From positions 1 through 64,000 of the forward strand of contig JAUXGA010000009.1 in assembly GCA_030622545.1 (NCBI GenBank): a stretch of 64,000 nt of DNA. Reading direction: 5' to 3'. Below, in pieces: positions 24,674 through 35,418 of this stretch (within the stretch, counting starts at the first letter, position 1; every line of letters begins with the position of its first letter). Origin of the DNA: a bacterium (GTDB lineage Bacteria > Electryoneota > RPQS01 > DYHQ01). The position numbers were made by a program, and so were the translations under genes. The notes below the pieces were generated by a model, which had not been told where the DNA came from, did no database searches, and worked only from the letters and a program-made list of their open reading frames with translations.

Positions 24674-24705
24674 AAAAAAAACCGCTGGACTAAAAAGTCC
24701 AGCGG
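24674..24705 (-). terminator. Rho-independent terminator of the sigma-54 regulator gene
   Basis: CCGCTGGACT and AGTCCAGCGG pair around AAAA. For leftward transcription the stem (24705-24682) is followed by eight T residues (24681-24674). It lies about 35 bases past the stop of the regulator at 24741. Confidence 0.85.
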
Positions 24706-24740
24706 CTAAAAAAAACTTGCTATCTATACAAGGGCAAGCG

Positions 24741-26108
24741 CTACACAGCAATTCCCTCCGTCCGATATTCCCGCAGTTTATTGCGAAGCGTCCGGACAGA
24801 AATCCCTAACATCTCTGCGGTTTTCGTGCGATTACTATTGTTCTCTTTTAGCGTCTTGAAGATAGCCATTCGCTCAATCTCACGCAGTGTAATAGGGAGG
24901 TCTTCTCCTACCGGAACAGCGAAGCCCGGTATGCTTGCACTTTCCTCCATAAACAGATGTTTCGGAGCAATCTGTCGTTCCATGCACATAATCACCGCGC
25001 GTTCGATTTTATTCTCAAGTTCTCGAACATTCCCCGGCCAGGAATAGTTCATCAGTACATCGAGCGCCTCTTGGCTCAGTGATTCGATAGGGCGATTGTA
25101 TTCTTTGGCGTAGATAGAGAGAAAGTGATTAATCAAAAGAGGAATATCTTCCTTACGCTCCGAAAGAGATGGCATAAAAATCGGACAGACATTCAAACGG
25201 TAGTAGAGATCCTCTCGAAATTTCTCTTCCCGTAGAAGGGTTTTTAAATCGCGGTTGGTTGTGGCGATAATCCGGGCATTCGTCTTCATCGTCTCCCGCC
25301 CGCCTAACCGTTCAAATTCTCTCTCCTGCAGAACGCGCAGTAGCTTCGCTTGCATATTGGGACTCATCTCGCTGATTTCGTCGAGTAGCAGCGTCCCGCC
25401 GTTTGCCAGACTGAAGCGTCCTTCAACCATCTTAATCGCTCCGGTAAACGCACCCTTTTCATGTCCGAAAAGTTCGCTTTCCATCAGCGTGTCGGGCATA
25501 GCGGCGCAGTTGATTTTGATGAAAGGACCCGAACGGTTTGGGCTGTTCACATGAATCGCCCGCGCGACAAGTTCCTTGCCCGTGCCGCTATCCCCCTGAA
25601 TGAGAACGCTGGCTTTGGATGAGCTGACCATCTCCAGCGTTTCATAAAGTTTCAACATCTTGGGACTCGCTCCAATGATGTTGTCGAATCGGAAGCGTGT
25701 TCCAAGTTGCTGTTTCAGATTCTTGTTTTCATAGACGAGATCGCGGAATTTGAACACCTTTTCGACACAGAGGAGGAGATCATGAGGTGCAAAAGGTTTC
25801 TGTACGTAGTCATACGCTCCTTCGCGGATAGCAGTTACCGCATCTTCAATCGTTCCATAAGCGGTAATCATAATGACATCCATAGTCGGGTAGGTCTGTT
25901 TGATATGCTTCAGAAGTGTCAGTCCGCTCATCTTCGGCATCTTCACATCACTGATGATAAGATCAACCGGATATTTCGCAAGTGCATCCAGCGCACTCTG
26001 TCCGTCCGAAAATGCGACGACTTCGAGATGCTTACGACGTAACGTTTCGCAAATAAAATCCCTCATATGAAATTCATCATCCACAACCATAACACGATTT
26101 TTCGACAT
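24741..26108 (-). CDS. NtrC-family sigma-54 response regulator
   Basis: 455 residues, classic three-domain layout. Receiver (residues 1-120) with the phospho-acceptor in LIISDVKMPKMSG and a conserved Lys in YDYVQKPF. AAA+ domain with Walker A (GDSGTGKELVARAIH), the GAFTGA loop that contacts sigma-54 (EKGAFTGAIK), and Walker B (GGTLLLDEISEM). C-terminal Fis-type helix-turn-helix (NRTKTAEMLGISVRTLRNKLREY). It activates sigma-54 promoters by ATP-driven remodelling when phosphorylated. The partner histidine kinase is not adjacent. Its place next to the flagellar remnants fits FlrC/FleR-type regulators, though other targets are equally possible. Confidence 0.93.
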   Translation of the reverse strand: MSKNRVMVVDDEFHMRDFICETLRRKHLEVVAFSDGQSALDALAKYPVDLIISDVKMPKMSGLTLLKHIKQTYPTMDVIMITAYGTIEDAVTAIREGAYDYVQKPFAPHDLLLCVEKVFKFRDLVYENKNLKQQLGTRFRFDNIIGASPKMLKLYETLEMVSSSKASVLIQGDSGTGKELVARAIHVNSPNRSGPFIKINCAAMPDTLMESELFGHEKGAFTGAIKMVEGRFSLANGGTLLLDEISEMSPNMQAKLLRVLQEREFERLGGRETMKTNARIIATTNRDLKTLLREEKFREDLYYRLNVCPIFMPSLSERKEDIPLLINHFLSIYAKEYNRPIESLSQEALDVLMNYSWPGNVRELENKIERAVIMCMERQIAPKHLFMEESASIPGFAVPVGEDLPITLREIERMAIFKTLKENNSNRTKTAEMLGISVRTLRNKLREYRTEGIAV

Positions 26109-26541
26109 AAGATGCCCTCAGAATTTAAAATGAATAGATTCTAATACGATTTTCATCTCCCCACGTTTGAATAACGATGAGAATTCTCCTATTACATATT
26201 ACTCGCCGAGCCGGGTTAAACCTAAATCGCCGTGGTGTATGTGTCATGCGCCCGGAACGTATTCTGCCGAGTCGGGTCGCTCAGGCCTCGGCCACAATTC
26301 CAAAAACACGGACAATCCAATAGGAAAGTCACTAAGATATGTTTAGTAGCCCCCCTACAGTCAATATACCTGAAACCCTTGCCTGGTGCGGGTTTCCGGG
26401 ATTTTTACACTTACGAAACGGCACCAATATAACCAAACTTTTTGGCTTTGTCAAGAACTTTTTGCATAGGGAAGCAATTGCCTTCTGACCGAGTATATAG
26501 CTTGATTTTTTGCTCTTTTTTTGGTAACTTTATATAGATTA
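26109..26541. other. Intergenic region with CGCCGAG-type repeats
   Basis: About 430 bases between divergent genes. It holds CGCCGAGCCGGGTTAAACC near 26205 and a second element with GAGTCGGGTCGCTCAGGCC near 26272, both relatives of the palindromes at 44820 and 47697. AT-rich sequence follows from about 26410 to the uvrA start. No gene is supported. A weak promoter for uvrA may lie in the AT-rich part but no clear -35/-10 pair is seen. Confidence 0.6.
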
Positions 26542-29460
26542 ATGAAAGCAAAGTCCATGGAATTACCTTACATCCGCATCCGAGGGGCGCGAGAACATAA
26601 TCTGAAAAACATCGACGTCCTCTTGCCTCGGAATCGCCTCATCGTCATCACAGGCCTCTCCGGCTCCGGGAAATCGAGCCTTGCCTTTGATACCCTCTAC
26701 GCGGAGGGGCAGAGGAGGTATGTGGAGTCTCTCTCGGCTTATGCGAGGCAATTCCTCGGATTGATGGAAAAACCCGACGTGGACGCCATCGAAGGTCTCT
26801 CACCCGCCATTTCCATCGAACAAAAGTCCGGAATGCGAAATCCGCGTTCCACCGTCGCCACCGTCACAGAAATCTATGACTACTTGCGTCTGTTTTTCGC
26901 GCGCATCGGCCATCCGCACTGTGCGCGCTGTGGTCGTCCCATCGCTCGCCAGAGCGCCGAAGAAATCGTCGACGCTATTCTCGATAAACCAAAAGGCGCA
27001 AAGCTGCAATTGCTGTCTCCGCTCGTGCGGGGTCGCAAAGGAACCTATCAGGAGCTGTTTCGCCAGATACAGAAAGACGGTTTCGTGCGCGTTCGAGTCG
27101 ATGGCGTTACCCGGACACTCGATGAAAAGATTATCCTCGAGAAAAATAAAAAACACAATATCGATGTCGTCGTTGACCGTCTCGTCCTGAAAGACCGCAT
27201 CCGCTCGCGTCTGACCGACTCGGTGGAAACCGCTTTGCGTCTCTCCAGTGGACTCGTAACAGTCACTCGGGAAAATGAGGAAGATGTCACCTACAGCGAG
27301 AAATACGCCTGTACCGTCTGCGGAATTTCGTTAGCGGAAATTACGCCGCGCCTGTTCTCCTTTAATAGTCCTTTTGGAGCCTGCCCGACCTGCACAGGTC
27401 TCGGGTTGAAAATGGAAATTGACCCGAGACGCCTTATCCCAAATCCAAATCTTTCCATCGAAGAAGGAACCATCAACAGCCTTAGCGGTCTTCACGAAGG
27501 TTGGCTCTACAGACAGATAGAACAGGTCGCGGAGCACTATAGTTTCCGTTTGGATATTCCCTTCCGGCGTTTGAAAGGAGAGCATCAGCGCATCGTTTTA
27601 TATGGAGCCAAACAGGAAAAGATTCAGTTCCTCTACGAATCGAACGACGGCGGGACGCGCTGGGAACATGAAGGTTACTGGGAAGGAGTCATCACAAATC
27701 TCCAAAGACGATACAGACAAACCAACTCTGAGGGCGTCCGCGAATGGATTGAAAGCTTCATGGGCAACGTGCCCTGTCCCGATTGTCACCGGCAGCGATT
27801 AAGGCCTGAAGCGCTGGCGATTAGAGTTGCTGGAAAAAATATCTCGGAAGTCACGAATTTTTCCATTAGAGAAGCTGACGAGTTCTTCCGAAATCTTACG
27901 CTCTCTCCCAGAGAGCAGATCATCGCGAAACAGATACTAAAAGAAATTCGTGAACGTCTCCATTTCCTTCTGAATGTCGGTCTGGACTATCTGACTCTCG
28001 ACCGGAGCGCAGGAACGCTTGCCGGTGGAGAAACGCAACGCATCCGTTTAGCAACGCAAATCGGCTCGCAGCTTACCGGAGTTCTCTATATCCTCGACGA
28101 GCCATCTATCGGCCTGCATCAGCGTGATAATGTACGCCTAATACGCACCCTGACAAAACTCCGCGACCTCGGAAACACCGTCATCGTCGTCGAACATGAC
28201 CGCGAAATGATACAGTGTGCGGATCATGTCGTAGACTTGGGACCCGGAGCCGGAGTCGAAGGCGGCTATTTAGTCGTGGACGGCACACCAAGTAAAGTCT
28301 CCGCCAGCGCAAAATCTATCACAGGTCGTTTTCTTTCTGGTAAGGAAGCGATTTCCGCTCCCAATCTGCGCCGAAAAGGCAATGGAAAATTCCTGCATCT
28401 GTTCGGTGCGAGCGGCAATAACCTGCACAAAGTCAATCTGGAAATTCCACTGGGAACGCTGACGGTAGTCACGGGTGTCTCAGGCTCCGGCAAATCCACG
28501 CTCATTAATGAAACACTCTACCGGGCATTGGCACGTCATTTTTACAATGCCAAAGACTCGCCGCTTGATTACTCGACGCTGAAAGGTGCGCAAGCCATCG
28601 ACAAAGTCGTGGATGTGGATCAATCTCCCATCGGACGCACCCCTCGCTCCAATCCGGCGACGTATGCGGGTCTCTTCACTCCGATTCGTGACCTTTTCGC
28701 ACAGCTTCCCGAGGCGAAGATGCGGGGGTACGCTCCCGGTCGCTTCAGCTTCAACGTCAAAGGCGGACGGTGCGAACATTGTCAGGGCGCCGGGATTATT
28801 AAAATCGAAATGCACTTCCTGCCGGATGTTTATGTTCCCTGCGAAGTGTGCAAAGGCAAACGCTACAATCGCGAAACCCTCGAAGTGCGCTATCGCGGCA
28901 AATCGATTTCGGATGTGCTGGACATGACCGTAGCCGAAGCTGTAGAGTTTTTCAAGAACATTCCCTCTATCGCGCGGAAACTGCAAACGCTCTATGATGT
29001 GGGATTGGGCTATATTCATCTGGGGCAGCAGGCTACGACGCTCTCCGGTGGAGAAGCTCAGCGCGTCAAGCTCTCCGCGGAACTGGGACGTGTCGCAACC
29101 GGACAGACACTCTATATCCTCGATGAACCGACCACCGGTCTGCACTTCGCCGATATTCGTATGCTGCTTTCGGTGTTATCGGCGCTGGTCAATAAAGGAA
29201 ACACCGTCGTCGTTATCGAACACAACCTCGACGTCATCAAATGCGCTGATTGGGTGATTGATTTAGGACCGGAGGGCGGGGAAGAAGGAGGGCGCATCAT
29301 CGCAACAGGCCCGCCGGAAGAAATCACGAAAGTCGCTCTGAGTTATACAGGTAAATACTTGAAATCAATTCTCGGGAAGTCCAGCAGCGGAAATTCCCCG
29401 AATCGTACGAGGAAAAGAGAATCCAATCGCCGGTCATCGAAAGTGAAGAAAACCGTATGA
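26542..29460 (+). CDS. uvrA: Excinuclease ABC subunit A
   Basis: 972 residues from ATG at 26542; ATG at 26557 is also possible. UvrA recognises DNA damage in nucleotide excision repair as a dimer with two ABC-type ATPases. Seen: [14 protein letters not shown] at the start, Walker [15 protein letters not shown] (about residues 38-51), the first zinc site CARCGRP, a second site CTVCG with CPTCTG, and the first ABC signature [16 protein letters not shown]. In the second half come Walker [14 protein letters not shown], the zinc module CEHCQGAG with [10 protein letters not shown], and [16 protein letters not shown] with [12 protein letters not shown]. Length is normal. Its last four bases overlap the next gene's start. 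Confidence 0.97.
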   Translation: MKAKSMELPYIRIRGAREHNLKNIDVLLPRNRLIVITGLSGSGKSSLAFDTLYAEGQRRYVESLSAYARQFLGLMEKPDVDAIEGLSPAISIEQKSGMRNPRSTVATVTEIYDYLRLFFARIGHPHCARCGRPIARQSAEEIVDAILDKPKGAKLQLLSPLVRGRKGTYQELFRQIQKDGFVRVRVDGVTRTLDEKIILEKNKKHNIDVVVDRLVLKDRIRSRLTDSVETALRLSSGLVTVTRENEEDVTYSEKYACTVCGISLAEITPRLFSFNSPFGACPTCTGLGLKMEIDPRRLIPNPNLSIEEGTINSLSGLHEGWLYRQIEQVAEHYSFRLDIPFRRLKGEHQRIVLYGAKQEKIQFLYESNDGGTRWEHEGYWEGVITNLQRRYRQTNSEGVREWIESFMGNVPCPDCHRQRLRPEALAIRVAGKNISEVTNFSIREADEFFRNLTLSPREQIIAKQILKEIRERLHFLLNVGLDYLTLDRSAGTLAGGETQRIRLATQIGSQLTGVLYILDEPSIGLHQRDNVRLIRTLTKLRDLGNTVIVVEHDREMIQCADHVVDLGPGAGVEGGYLVVDGTPSKVSASAKSITGRFLSGKEAISAPNLRRKGNGKFLHLFGASGNNLHKVNLEIPLGTLTVVTGVSGSGKSTLINETLYRALARHFYNAKDSPLDYSTLKGAQAIDKVVDVDQSPIGRTPRSNPATYAGLFTPIRDLFAQLPEAKMRGYAPGRFSFNVKGGRCEHCQGAGIIKIEMHFLPDVYVPCEVCKGKRYNRETLEVRYRGKSISDVLDMTVAEAVEFFKNIPSIARKLQTLYDVGLGYIHLGQQATTLSGGEAQRVKLSAELGRVATGQTLYILDEPTTGLHFADIRMLLSVLSALVNKGNTVVVIEHNLDVIKCADWVIDLGPEGGEEGGRIIATGPPEEITKVALSYTGKYLKSILGKSSSGNSPNRTRKRESNRRSSKVKKTV

Positions 29461-31643
29461 AATCCCTTCTCGTCATTTTGCTTTTCGCTGTATTCGCAGC
29501 GCAGACTTATGCCTTTGACGCCGGCCGGGCGATGACAACAATCGAAACCCTCGCTTCTGACAGGTTTGAAGGACGGCGAAGCGGTTTTACGGGAGGACAG
29601 CGAACCGAGCAGTTTCTCGCGGGCGAGCTCGCCTCTGTCGGAATTCTTCCCGCGGGGTGGGACAGCACTTACTTTCAGAAAGTGCCGATGCTCGTGACGC
29701 GCGAAGATGCCGCGGCGATGACGCTCATGGAATCTCCTTTCGGTAAAATCAGTTTCACCTACGGCGACGATTTCGCACTCGTCACGCATTCCGGCAGCGG
29801 AGCTTTTATGGCTCCGGCGGCGATTATCGGTTATGGAATCGACCGACCCGATAAAGGACGCAATGACTATGGCGATTTGGATATTCGTGGCCGAGCTGTC
29901 GTCATCATTCGCAAAGAACTCACTGGGCAGGCATGGGATTTCAGCCTTGATTATCCCCGGCATCGACTTGTTCCTTGGGCTTTGAAACGTGGAGCGGCGG
30001 CGATTCTCTTCTATCAGGAAGGCCGGACAATTTACGGCGCTGCGGTCAGTGAAAATATCTACGAACCGCAGGTGCCGATGTTCTATATTGGCGACCGCAT
30101 CCTTGACCTGCTGCTGCGAGACACCGGCTTCACCCGTAAGACGTATCTTGCTTCCTTAAAAGAAGCTCCGAATCCCATGGATCTTCGGAAGCGACTCTGG
30201 ATTTCGGCTCGCGTCCCTAAGGTTGCGACGAATTCAGCACAAAATGTCATGGGTTTTATCTATGGAACCGATGAAGAACTCAGAGGTGAGATTATCGCCA
30301 TCGGAGCGCACTGGGATCATATCGGTTCAAATTGTCAAGGATTGATTTACAATGGCGCTGATGATGATGCATCAGGTTGCGGTCTTGTTCTGGAACTTGC
30401 GCGCACGATGGCGCAGGGACAACCCTTGAAGCGCAGTTTGATGATAATCCTTTTCACCGGCGAAGAAGACGGTCTCCTCGGCTCGCGATACTTCGTGGAG
30501 CATCCGACGGTTCCTCTCGGGCGTATCGTCGCGATGCTCAACTTCGATATGGTCGGTCAGGGCGATGGAACGGTCGGCATGGCAGGCGGAGAGCTTCTGG
30601 GCACGGCATGGGAAGGATATAAGAATCGCCTGAGCGACGAAGAAAAGGATAGTCTGCATTTCTATCGCTCGTCGCTCCACTGGTCCAGCGATGCCGCGCC
30701 GTTTCTTAAAGCAGGCGTTCCTGCCGTAGGCTTCTGGAGCTCTGGAAGTCATCCGTTCTATCATCAATACGAAGATGACTCGCATTATATTCAGCGCGAC
30801 GTGATTCAAAATGTAGGTCAGCGAGCTGAAGATTTCCTGAGTTACCTGTTGAACGATTGCCCACCGCTGCTGGGACAGTCCGATTCTCTGCGAATCTTGG
30901 TTCGCATGAATCCCCAGATTGATTGGGAGGGTATGAATCTCAGGCAAGCGCCAATGCGACTGCCGTCTCTCCCTTCGGGAATACATCTCGTCTGGCTGTC
31001 GCAAGATAATATTGCGCCGACCTGGATGCTAACGAAGGAAATGGCGCGACTTCGATTATCATGTGAAGACAAGGAGATTTTTTACGGCAATCTTCCCGGC
31101 GCTCTGAACGCCGATAGAAAACAGCAACGCGCCGTTGTTTTCGCCGTCAAAGCGCGGGCGCTCGCAAGATGCTCCCCCGAAGAAATGGACATTCTCTTTC
31201 GTCAAGGCATCGGACTCGTTGATTTGGAACCGACGCGTACCTTCGCACAGTTAAATAAAGAGGCAATCTCGACAGCGCGAGATGCGGGAGCGTTTGCGTT
31301 GATGCCGATTGACCACAGCACCGCCGGTCGCGTTCAGAAATGGAAAGACCACGCCATCGTTCGTGCGTCTCTTCAAGAACTGTCGCAGCTGCCGCCGATG
31401 GTGCGGGACTCTCTCTTGGAGAGTTCAGCGATATTGCTTCTGAATATAGATGAAACACTTGAAGCGAGCGACATAGAAATCATCCGTCCTTATATCGAAC
31501 GAAAAATCTGTCTGAATCTAAGCCTTGACGCAAGAGACGCCCAAAAAGCTCGACGAATGATTTCGAACCTCTTTGAAGCAGGACTAACCTCCGACGAAAT
31601 TGTCTTAGCCCTCAGCGGAAATCTAAAACGCCTCCTCCGCTAA
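29457..31643 (+). CDS. Secreted M28-family zinc aminopeptidase with extra C-terminal domain
   Basis: 728 residues with a signal peptide ([17 protein letters not shown]). A PA-type insert sits around residues 110-200. The M28 zinc core is clear: [10 protein letters not shown] (first His-Asp), [17 protein letters not shown] (bridging Asp), [14 protein letters not shown] (Glu-Glu) and [13 protein letters not shown] further His lies in [12 protein letters not shown]. After residue 470 an extra 250 residues follow, with [39 protein letters not shown] and a helical C-terminus; these look like part of a TIM-barrel (amidohydrolase-like) fold but metal ligands are not complete. It starts with ATGA, shared with the uvrA stop, so translation may be coupled. 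Confidence 0.88.
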   Translation: MKSLLVILLFAVFAAQTYAFDAGRAMTTIETLASDRFEGRRSGFTGGQRTEQFLAGELASVGILPAGWDSTYFQKVPMLVTREDAAAMTLMESPFGKISFTYGDDFALVTHSGSGAFMAPAAIIGYGIDRPDKGRNDYGDLDIRGRAVVIIRKELTGQAWDFSLDYPRHRLVPWALKRGAAAILFYQEGRTIYGAAVSENIYEPQVPMFYIGDRILDLLLRDTGFTRKTYLASLKEAPNPMDLRKRLWISARVPKVATNSAQNVMGFIYGTDEELRGEIIAIGAHWDHIGSNCQGLIYNGADDDASGCGLVLELARTMAQGQPLKRSLMIILFTGEEDGLLGSRYFVEHPTVPLGRIVAMLNFDMVGQGDGTVGMAGGELLGTAWEGYKNRLSDEEKDSLHFYRSSLHWSSDAAPFLKAGVPAVGFWSSGSHPFYHQYEDDSHYIQRDVIQNVGQRAEDFLSYLLNDCPPLLGQSDSLRILVRMNPQIDWEGMNLRQAPMRLPSLPSGIHLVWLSQDNIAPTWMLTKEMARLRLSCEDKEIFYGNLPGALNADRKQQRAVVFAVKARALARCSPEEMDILFRQGIGLVDLEPTRTFAQLNKEAISTARDAGAFALMPIDHSTAGRVQKWKDHAIVRASLQELSQLPPMVRDSLLESSAILLLNIDETLEASDIEIIRPYIERKICLNLSLDARDAQKARRMISNLFEAGLTSDEIVLALSGNLKRLLR

Positions 31644-31655
31644 TAGTTATTGTAG

Positions 31656-31675
31656 GGACATGGCCTGCCATGTCC
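31656..31675. repeat. GGACATGGCC palindrome
   Basis: GGACATGGCCTGCCATGTCC, one copy 12 bases after the peptidase stop and an identical copy at 32762-32781 just before the permease gene. Variants with different inner bases occur near 46435 (GGACAAGGCCTGCCTTGTCC) and 4562. Confidence 0.8.
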
Positions 31676-31706
31676 GTTTTAGAGTTACCTAAAGGGAGCA
31701 AAATAA

Positions 31707-32732
31707 ATGACCGATGTCCTCGAAAGATTAAGCCGTGCCGACCCGTGGTATTACACGCCGGAGAGGGTCAAAGAAATCGAGCCCCTGCTCGAAAAAGTGC
31801 GCCGCCTAAAACGAGAGAAGCGCGCTGTCTTGCTGGCGCATAATTATCAGCGTGCCGAAATCTTTGAAGTCGCTGATGAAACCGGCGATTCATTGGGACT
31901 TGCCATGAAAGCCGCCGATGTTAAAGATGCGGAAGTTATCGTCTTCTGCGGCGTTCATTTCATGGCGGAAACCGCGAAGATTGTCAATCCGTCGAAGATG
32001 GTGCTCTTGCCTGATCCATCTGCCGGATGCTCGCTCGCTGACAGTGCGACCGCGCCCGACGTTCAGGAGCGCATCGAAGAACTGCGAAAAACCGAGCCGG
32101 ATTTGGCGGTGGTCACCTATGTCAACACGACCGCGGAAGTCAAAGCGTTGAGTGATGTCTGCTGCACGTCGGGAAACGCGGTGTCGGTCGTGCGCTCACT
32201 GCCGAACAAAACGATCCTCTTCATACCCGACCGGAATCTTGCCCGCCATGTTGCGAACAACGTTCCCGATAAAAATATTATCGCGTGGGACGGTTCCTGC
32301 TATGTTCACGAGCAGATTACTCCTGAAGCCGTTCAGCAGATGCGCGAAGGCATCCCCGGATTGAAAGTGCTCGCGCATCCCGAATGCCGCGATGATGTTC
32401 TGGCGCTCGCGGACGCCATCGTCTCGACGTCGGGCATGATTGACTACGCCCGCAGGAGCGATGCGCAGGAATTTCTTGCCGTGACCGAATGCGGCCTATC
32501 GGATCTCCTCAGTATCGAAGTGCCGGATAAGCAATTCTATCGCGTCTGCAAAATCTGCCCCTATATGAAAACCATCACGCTTGAAAACGTCATCGAATCG
32601 CTCGAGAAGCTGCAATTCGAGATCACCGTGCCGGAGGAAATTGCTCACCGGGCAGACAGAGCGCTTCGCCGCATGTTCGAGGTAACCGGACGCGATACAA
32701 CTCCTCTTCCCCCGAACGTACCCAACGAATAA
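31707..32732 (+). CDS. nadA: Quinolinate synthase A
   Basis: 341 residues. NadA condenses iminoaspartate with dihydroxyacetone phosphate to make quinolinate for NAD synthesis, using a 4Fe-4S cluster. Family signatures: VLLAHNYQRAEIFEVADETGDSLGLA (about residues 42-68), VFCGVHFMAETAKI, LLPDPSAGCSLADS, YVNTTAEVKALSDVCCTSGNA, and the C-terminal cysteine cluster VCKICPYMKTITLE. Conserved cysteines lie in GCSLAD, CCTSG and CKICP. A purine-rich AAGGGAG lies 10 bases before ATG. nadB and nadC are not in the window. Given the SIR2 gene elsewhere, NAD supply is a notable neighbour, but no direct link is shown. Confidence 0.96.
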   Translation: MTDVLERLSRADPWYYTPERVKEIEPLLEKVRRLKREKRAVLLAHNYQRAEIFEVADETGDSLGLAMKAADVKDAEVIVFCGVHFMAETAKIVNPSKMVLLPDPSAGCSLADSATAPDVQERIEELRKTEPDLAVVTYVNTTAEVKALSDVCCTSGNAVSVVRSLPNKTILFIPDRNLARHVANNVPDKNIIAWDGSCYVHEQITPEAVQQMREGIPGLKVLAHPECRDDVLALADAIVSTSGMIDYARRSDAQEFLAVTECGLSDLLSIEVPDKQFYRVCKICPYMKTITLENVIESLEKLQFEITVPEEIAHRADRALRRMFEVTGRDTTPLPPNVPNE

Positions 32733-32797
32733 AATCTCCCCCCGCCTGCGGAGCTTTGTAGGGACATGGCCTGCCATGTCCGTTTCACTTTTGAATT

Positions 32798-33538
32798 TTG
32801 TTTGACGTAGATACAACCGTTTTTCTTCTCCTTGCAATCGGCGCATTCCTTTCGGCTTTGCTCTCCGGCGTGGCAGGAATGGGTGGCGGTCTCATATACC
32901 TGCCTTTCCTTGCGGCAAGTATCGGTGTGCGAAAGGCGATTCCTTTTCTCGCCGTTTTGCTGTTGGTCGCCAATATCGCGCGGGCGTTCTTCTCACGCCG
33001 AGAGCTCAAATGGAATGTCGCGGGGCGTCTGACTATCGGAGCTATTCCCGGCGCGCTCATCGGAGCTTTTCTTTATACCGCGCTGTCGGCAAATTTTATT
33101 GCGCGCGCGGTGGGTGTGTTTCTGCTGCTTAATGTCTTTTTTGCTCTGGCGCGAATCCCTTGGCCGCGTAAGACAAGTCTGAAACAATTTCCCTATGTGG
33201 GAGTGGTCGCGGGTTTTCTTTCCGCTGTCGTCGGTGGAGCCGGGCCGATGATGACGCCTTTTTTTCTGCGGCTCGGTATCGTCAAAGGAGCGTTCCTATC
33301 GACCGAAGCCGTCGCGGCAGCGAGTATGCACATTGTAAAAATTCCGATTTACAGTCAAGCTCGATTGCTGACACTTGATGATATTATGCTTGCGTTGCCA
33401 CTATCGGGGATGATGATTCTCGGAACGTGGGTAGGCAAGCTGTTTGTCAATCGAATGAACGAAGCGCTGTTCCGCACGATTGTGACGATTTTGTTAGGAT
33501 TAATTGGCCTTCGTTTCCTGATTTTAGGAAGTGGATAA
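32798..33538 (+). CDS. TSUP (TauE/SafE) family membrane permease
   Basis: 246 residues with about seven predicted membrane helices and no signal peptide. The opening FLSALLSGVAGMGGGLIYLPFLAA is the TSUP signature, in which the Gly-rich loop recurs in the second half as GVVAGFLSAVVGGAGPMMTPFFL. The internal repeat fits the family's duplicated topology. Members export sulfite or small sulfonates. The apparent start is TTG at 32798; no better start is seen. The DUF4846 gene follows one base after the stop, so both are probably co-transcribed. Confidence 0.88.
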   Translation: MFDVDTTVFLLLAIGAFLSALLSGVAGMGGGLIYLPFLAASIGVRKAIPFLAVLLLVANIARAFFSRRELKWNVAGRLTIGAIPGALIGAFLYTALSANFIARAVGVFLLLNVFFALARIPWPRKTSLKQFPYVGVVAGFLSAVVGGAGPMMTPFFLRLGIVKGAFLSTEAVAAASMHIVKIPIYSQARLLTLDDIMLALPLSGMMILGTWVGKLFVNRMNEALFRTIVTILLGLIGLRFLILGSG

Positions 33539-33539
33539 C

Positions 33540-34343
33540 ATGAAAGAATATCACATGCTTTCAATCTTAGTACTTTGTTTCACGGCGAGCCTTCTATTTG
33601 CCGAACCGGATGTGCTTTCCTCTCGTATCGACGTGCCTGCGGGCTACGAACGAGTTTCATTCGTAGAGGGAAGTTTCAGCGCGACGCTGAAAAGCTTGAA
33701 GCTCAAACCCGAAGGAACAAACGTTCGCAACAGCGAAAGCGAAGAAATTCTCTGCGGGGATGACATCTTCGCCGTGTTCGATGAGCCTTCGCTTCTCATA
33801 GACGACGGCACCAGCGCAGCGAGTGCAATCATGCTGTGGGGAAAACATCGTTGGTCGAAAGGACGCCGCAAAGGCATTCAATTCGGTCTGGAGAATGGTC
33901 AAAAGGCAACATGGAAAGATTGGCGAGATGGACTCAGGCCGAGGAATAAACAGGGGCGCATTCTTTTCATGCAGGTGGGTGTGCCGGACGGCTCCAAAGT
34001 GAATTACATGCGCTACCTGAAATATATAGCGAAGAATACCGGCAAGAACAGCTTGAGACGGGATTTGCAAATCGTCTTGCCCGAAAACTTATCGCCGGGA
34101 GATATGATAATCGCGACAGGCGTCGGAACGGAAAAAGTCGGTCTGGTGCTCGATGTCTGCCGCAATGCGATGGGGGAGAGGCTCTTCCTTATTATGTTGG
34201 GCGGCGAGAACGGTTCAGACCTGTACCTGCCTCGCCCATATGCTCCTGTACAAGGCGAGGGCGCATGGTTCACTTTAGACGGTGCCCTCTATGAAATCGG
34301 CCGCGACAAACCCACCGCCCTCCGCCGCTTTAAATCGGAATAG
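33540..34343 (+). CDS. DUF4846 family exported protein
   Basis: 267 residues from ATG at 33540, which has AGGAAG upstream; the GTG at 33531 overlaps the previous stop. A signal peptide (MLSILVLCFTASLLFAE) is followed by DUF4846 features: RIDVPAGYERV and EGSFSATLKSLKLKPEG near the start, and the pattern WRDGLRPRNKQGRILF in the middle. The C-terminal half carries SPGDMIIATGVGTEKVGLVLDVC, FLIMLGGENGSDLYLPRPY and GAWFTLDG. DUF4846 has no known activity. The gene runs after a TSUP permease; the link may only be positional. Confidence 0.75.
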   Translation: MKEYHMLSILVLCFTASLLFAEPDVLSSRIDVPAGYERVSFVEGSFSATLKSLKLKPEGTNVRNSESEEILCGDDIFAVFDEPSLLIDDGTSAASAIMLWGKHRWSKGRRKGIQFGLENGQKATWKDWRDGLRPRNKQGRILFMQVGVPDGSKVNYMRYLKYIAKNTGKNSLRRDLQIVLPENLSPGDMIIATGVGTEKVGLVLDVCRNAMGERLFLIMLGGENGSDLYLPRPYAPVQGEGAWFTLDGALYEIGRDKPTALRRFKSE

Positions 34344-34474
34344 TAATTTCCCTCCGCTTGCGGGGGGACAAAGGGGAGTAACAAAAAATTGCCGCGAGTG
34401 GGTACCCTCACCTCTCGCGCAACAGTTTAAATCAAGAACTCGCGGTGTTGGCTGCTTACAGCCGATCCAAATAA
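34344..34474. repeat. Cluster of three palindromic repeats
   Basis: Near 34351 the CCCTCCGCTTGCGGGGGG palindrome starts, followed at about 34391 by the GCGAGTGGGTACCCTCACC type (relative at 47652) and at 34440 by the GCGGTGTTGGCTGC type (relatives at 9838 and 52153). The cluster lies directly after the DUF4846 stop. Confidence 0.65.
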
Positions 34475-34500
34475 AAAGCCACCCAAACACAGGTGGCTTT
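34475..34500. terminator. Bidirectional terminator between convergent genes
   Basis: AAAGCCACC and GGTGGCTTT pair around ACAAACACA-type loop sequence, followed by ATTTTAT. It lies between the convergent DUF4846 gene and the 194-residue gene. Confidence 0.75.
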
Positions 34501-34524
34501 ATTTTATAAAAGCGGGAGTATTAA

Positions 34525-35109
34525 TCACCGCGAGCTATAAACTTCCTCACCTCGCAAAATCCGCACAACCGGCCCGGCTTCTTCTCGCTTCACAATTTCC
34601 AACCGGACATCAACATCCAGCGGACATACAGCATTGTCAAGTAGCGGCCCAAAACGAATCGGAGGGCAACTCCATCCCCACGGCGTCGAAAAAGCAACCG
34701 ATATGCTGGGGCCGACTTCCGTTCCGGGGCAACCGGTCATCGAAGCGCGGACAAGAATCGAATCCACTCGTTCTGGGCTCCGTCGATAGAGCACAGCGGA
34801 GCCTTCCCACGGAATCAGTGTGCCCTCGCTTATCTCTTCCTCTGAAGGAGGTGCTGGAACATCTTCCTCGAACACACCGTCAATCACCACACTAATGGGT
34901 TTCTCAGACAAGAGACCTGCCCGGAGCCATTCAACGAGTTCCGTTTGTTTTTCCGGTGCAGGCGCTTCAATGTAGGCGGATAGTTTCGAGGAAAGGGAAT
35001 CAGACTCGCCGCTAGAGAGCGGAGGAGAGGAATTCGGAGCTGTATTTTCTTCTGCAAAGCCGACTAAACCCGCGAAGAGTCCAACAAGAAGCACCCATCG
35101 TATCATCAT
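34525..35109 (-). CDS. Secreted hypothetical protein
   Basis: 194 residues with a signal peptide (MMIRWVLLVGLFAGLVGF, cleaved near AEE). A Ser/Pro-rich stretch (residues 23-45) is followed by a mostly beta region: KPISVVIDGVFEEDVPAPP, VLYRRSPERVDSILVRASM and VDVRLEIVKREEAGPVVRILRGEEVY. Two cysteine-containing segments (TGCPGTE and WSCPPIRF) could form a disulfide. The repeated beta pattern recalls periplasmic or secreted adhesin-like domains, but no family is recognised. It is transcribed alone, leftward, ending near the shared terminator. Confidence 0.6.
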   Translation of the reverse strand: MMIRWVLLVGLFAGLVGFAEENTAPNSSPPLSSGESDSLSSKLSAYIEAPAPEKQTELVEWLRAGLLSEKPISVVIDGVFEEDVPAPPSEEEISEGTLIPWEGSAVLYRRSPERVDSILVRASMTGCPGTEVGPSISVAFSTPWGWSCPPIRFGPLLDNAVCPLDVDVRLEIVKREEAGPVVRILRGEEVYSSR

Positions 35110-35418
35110 GATTTATCTCCATTCATTACGCAATCAAGCGTTTGCAAGGGTTATGCCTGCAAGTAATGGAATTTTATTCGCCGTAAACACAGAGAAAAAG
35201 GGCAACCCATTTCGGGTGTCCTTTGCAAAATGCATGAGACCGCGCAACGTTATGCTGTCTGAGCAGTATTCGCATTTGCCTCCGGGGCACTGCCATTGAG
35301 CAAATGCTTCAATTCATCGCCTTCAAGAATTTCCTTATGGGAGGTCGAACGCACAGGGGAGTAAGTTTTTCTATTATCACCCATCTTTGATTACTTGATG
35401 GAGAATCCTGTTCAACCA
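35110..35418. other. AT-rich gap downstream of darG
   Basis: About 310 bases between the secreted gene and the end of darG. Short open frames occur but have no good start or coding signal. A poly-C/G motif is absent; no hairpin with a T-run is evident. It may hold the promoter for the leftward 194-residue gene. Confidence 0.4.

Noticed and set aside
35108-35299. Small + strand frame in the gap after the secreted 194-residue gene
   Set aside because: No ribosome-binding site and no pattern in the product; the gap looks non-coding.
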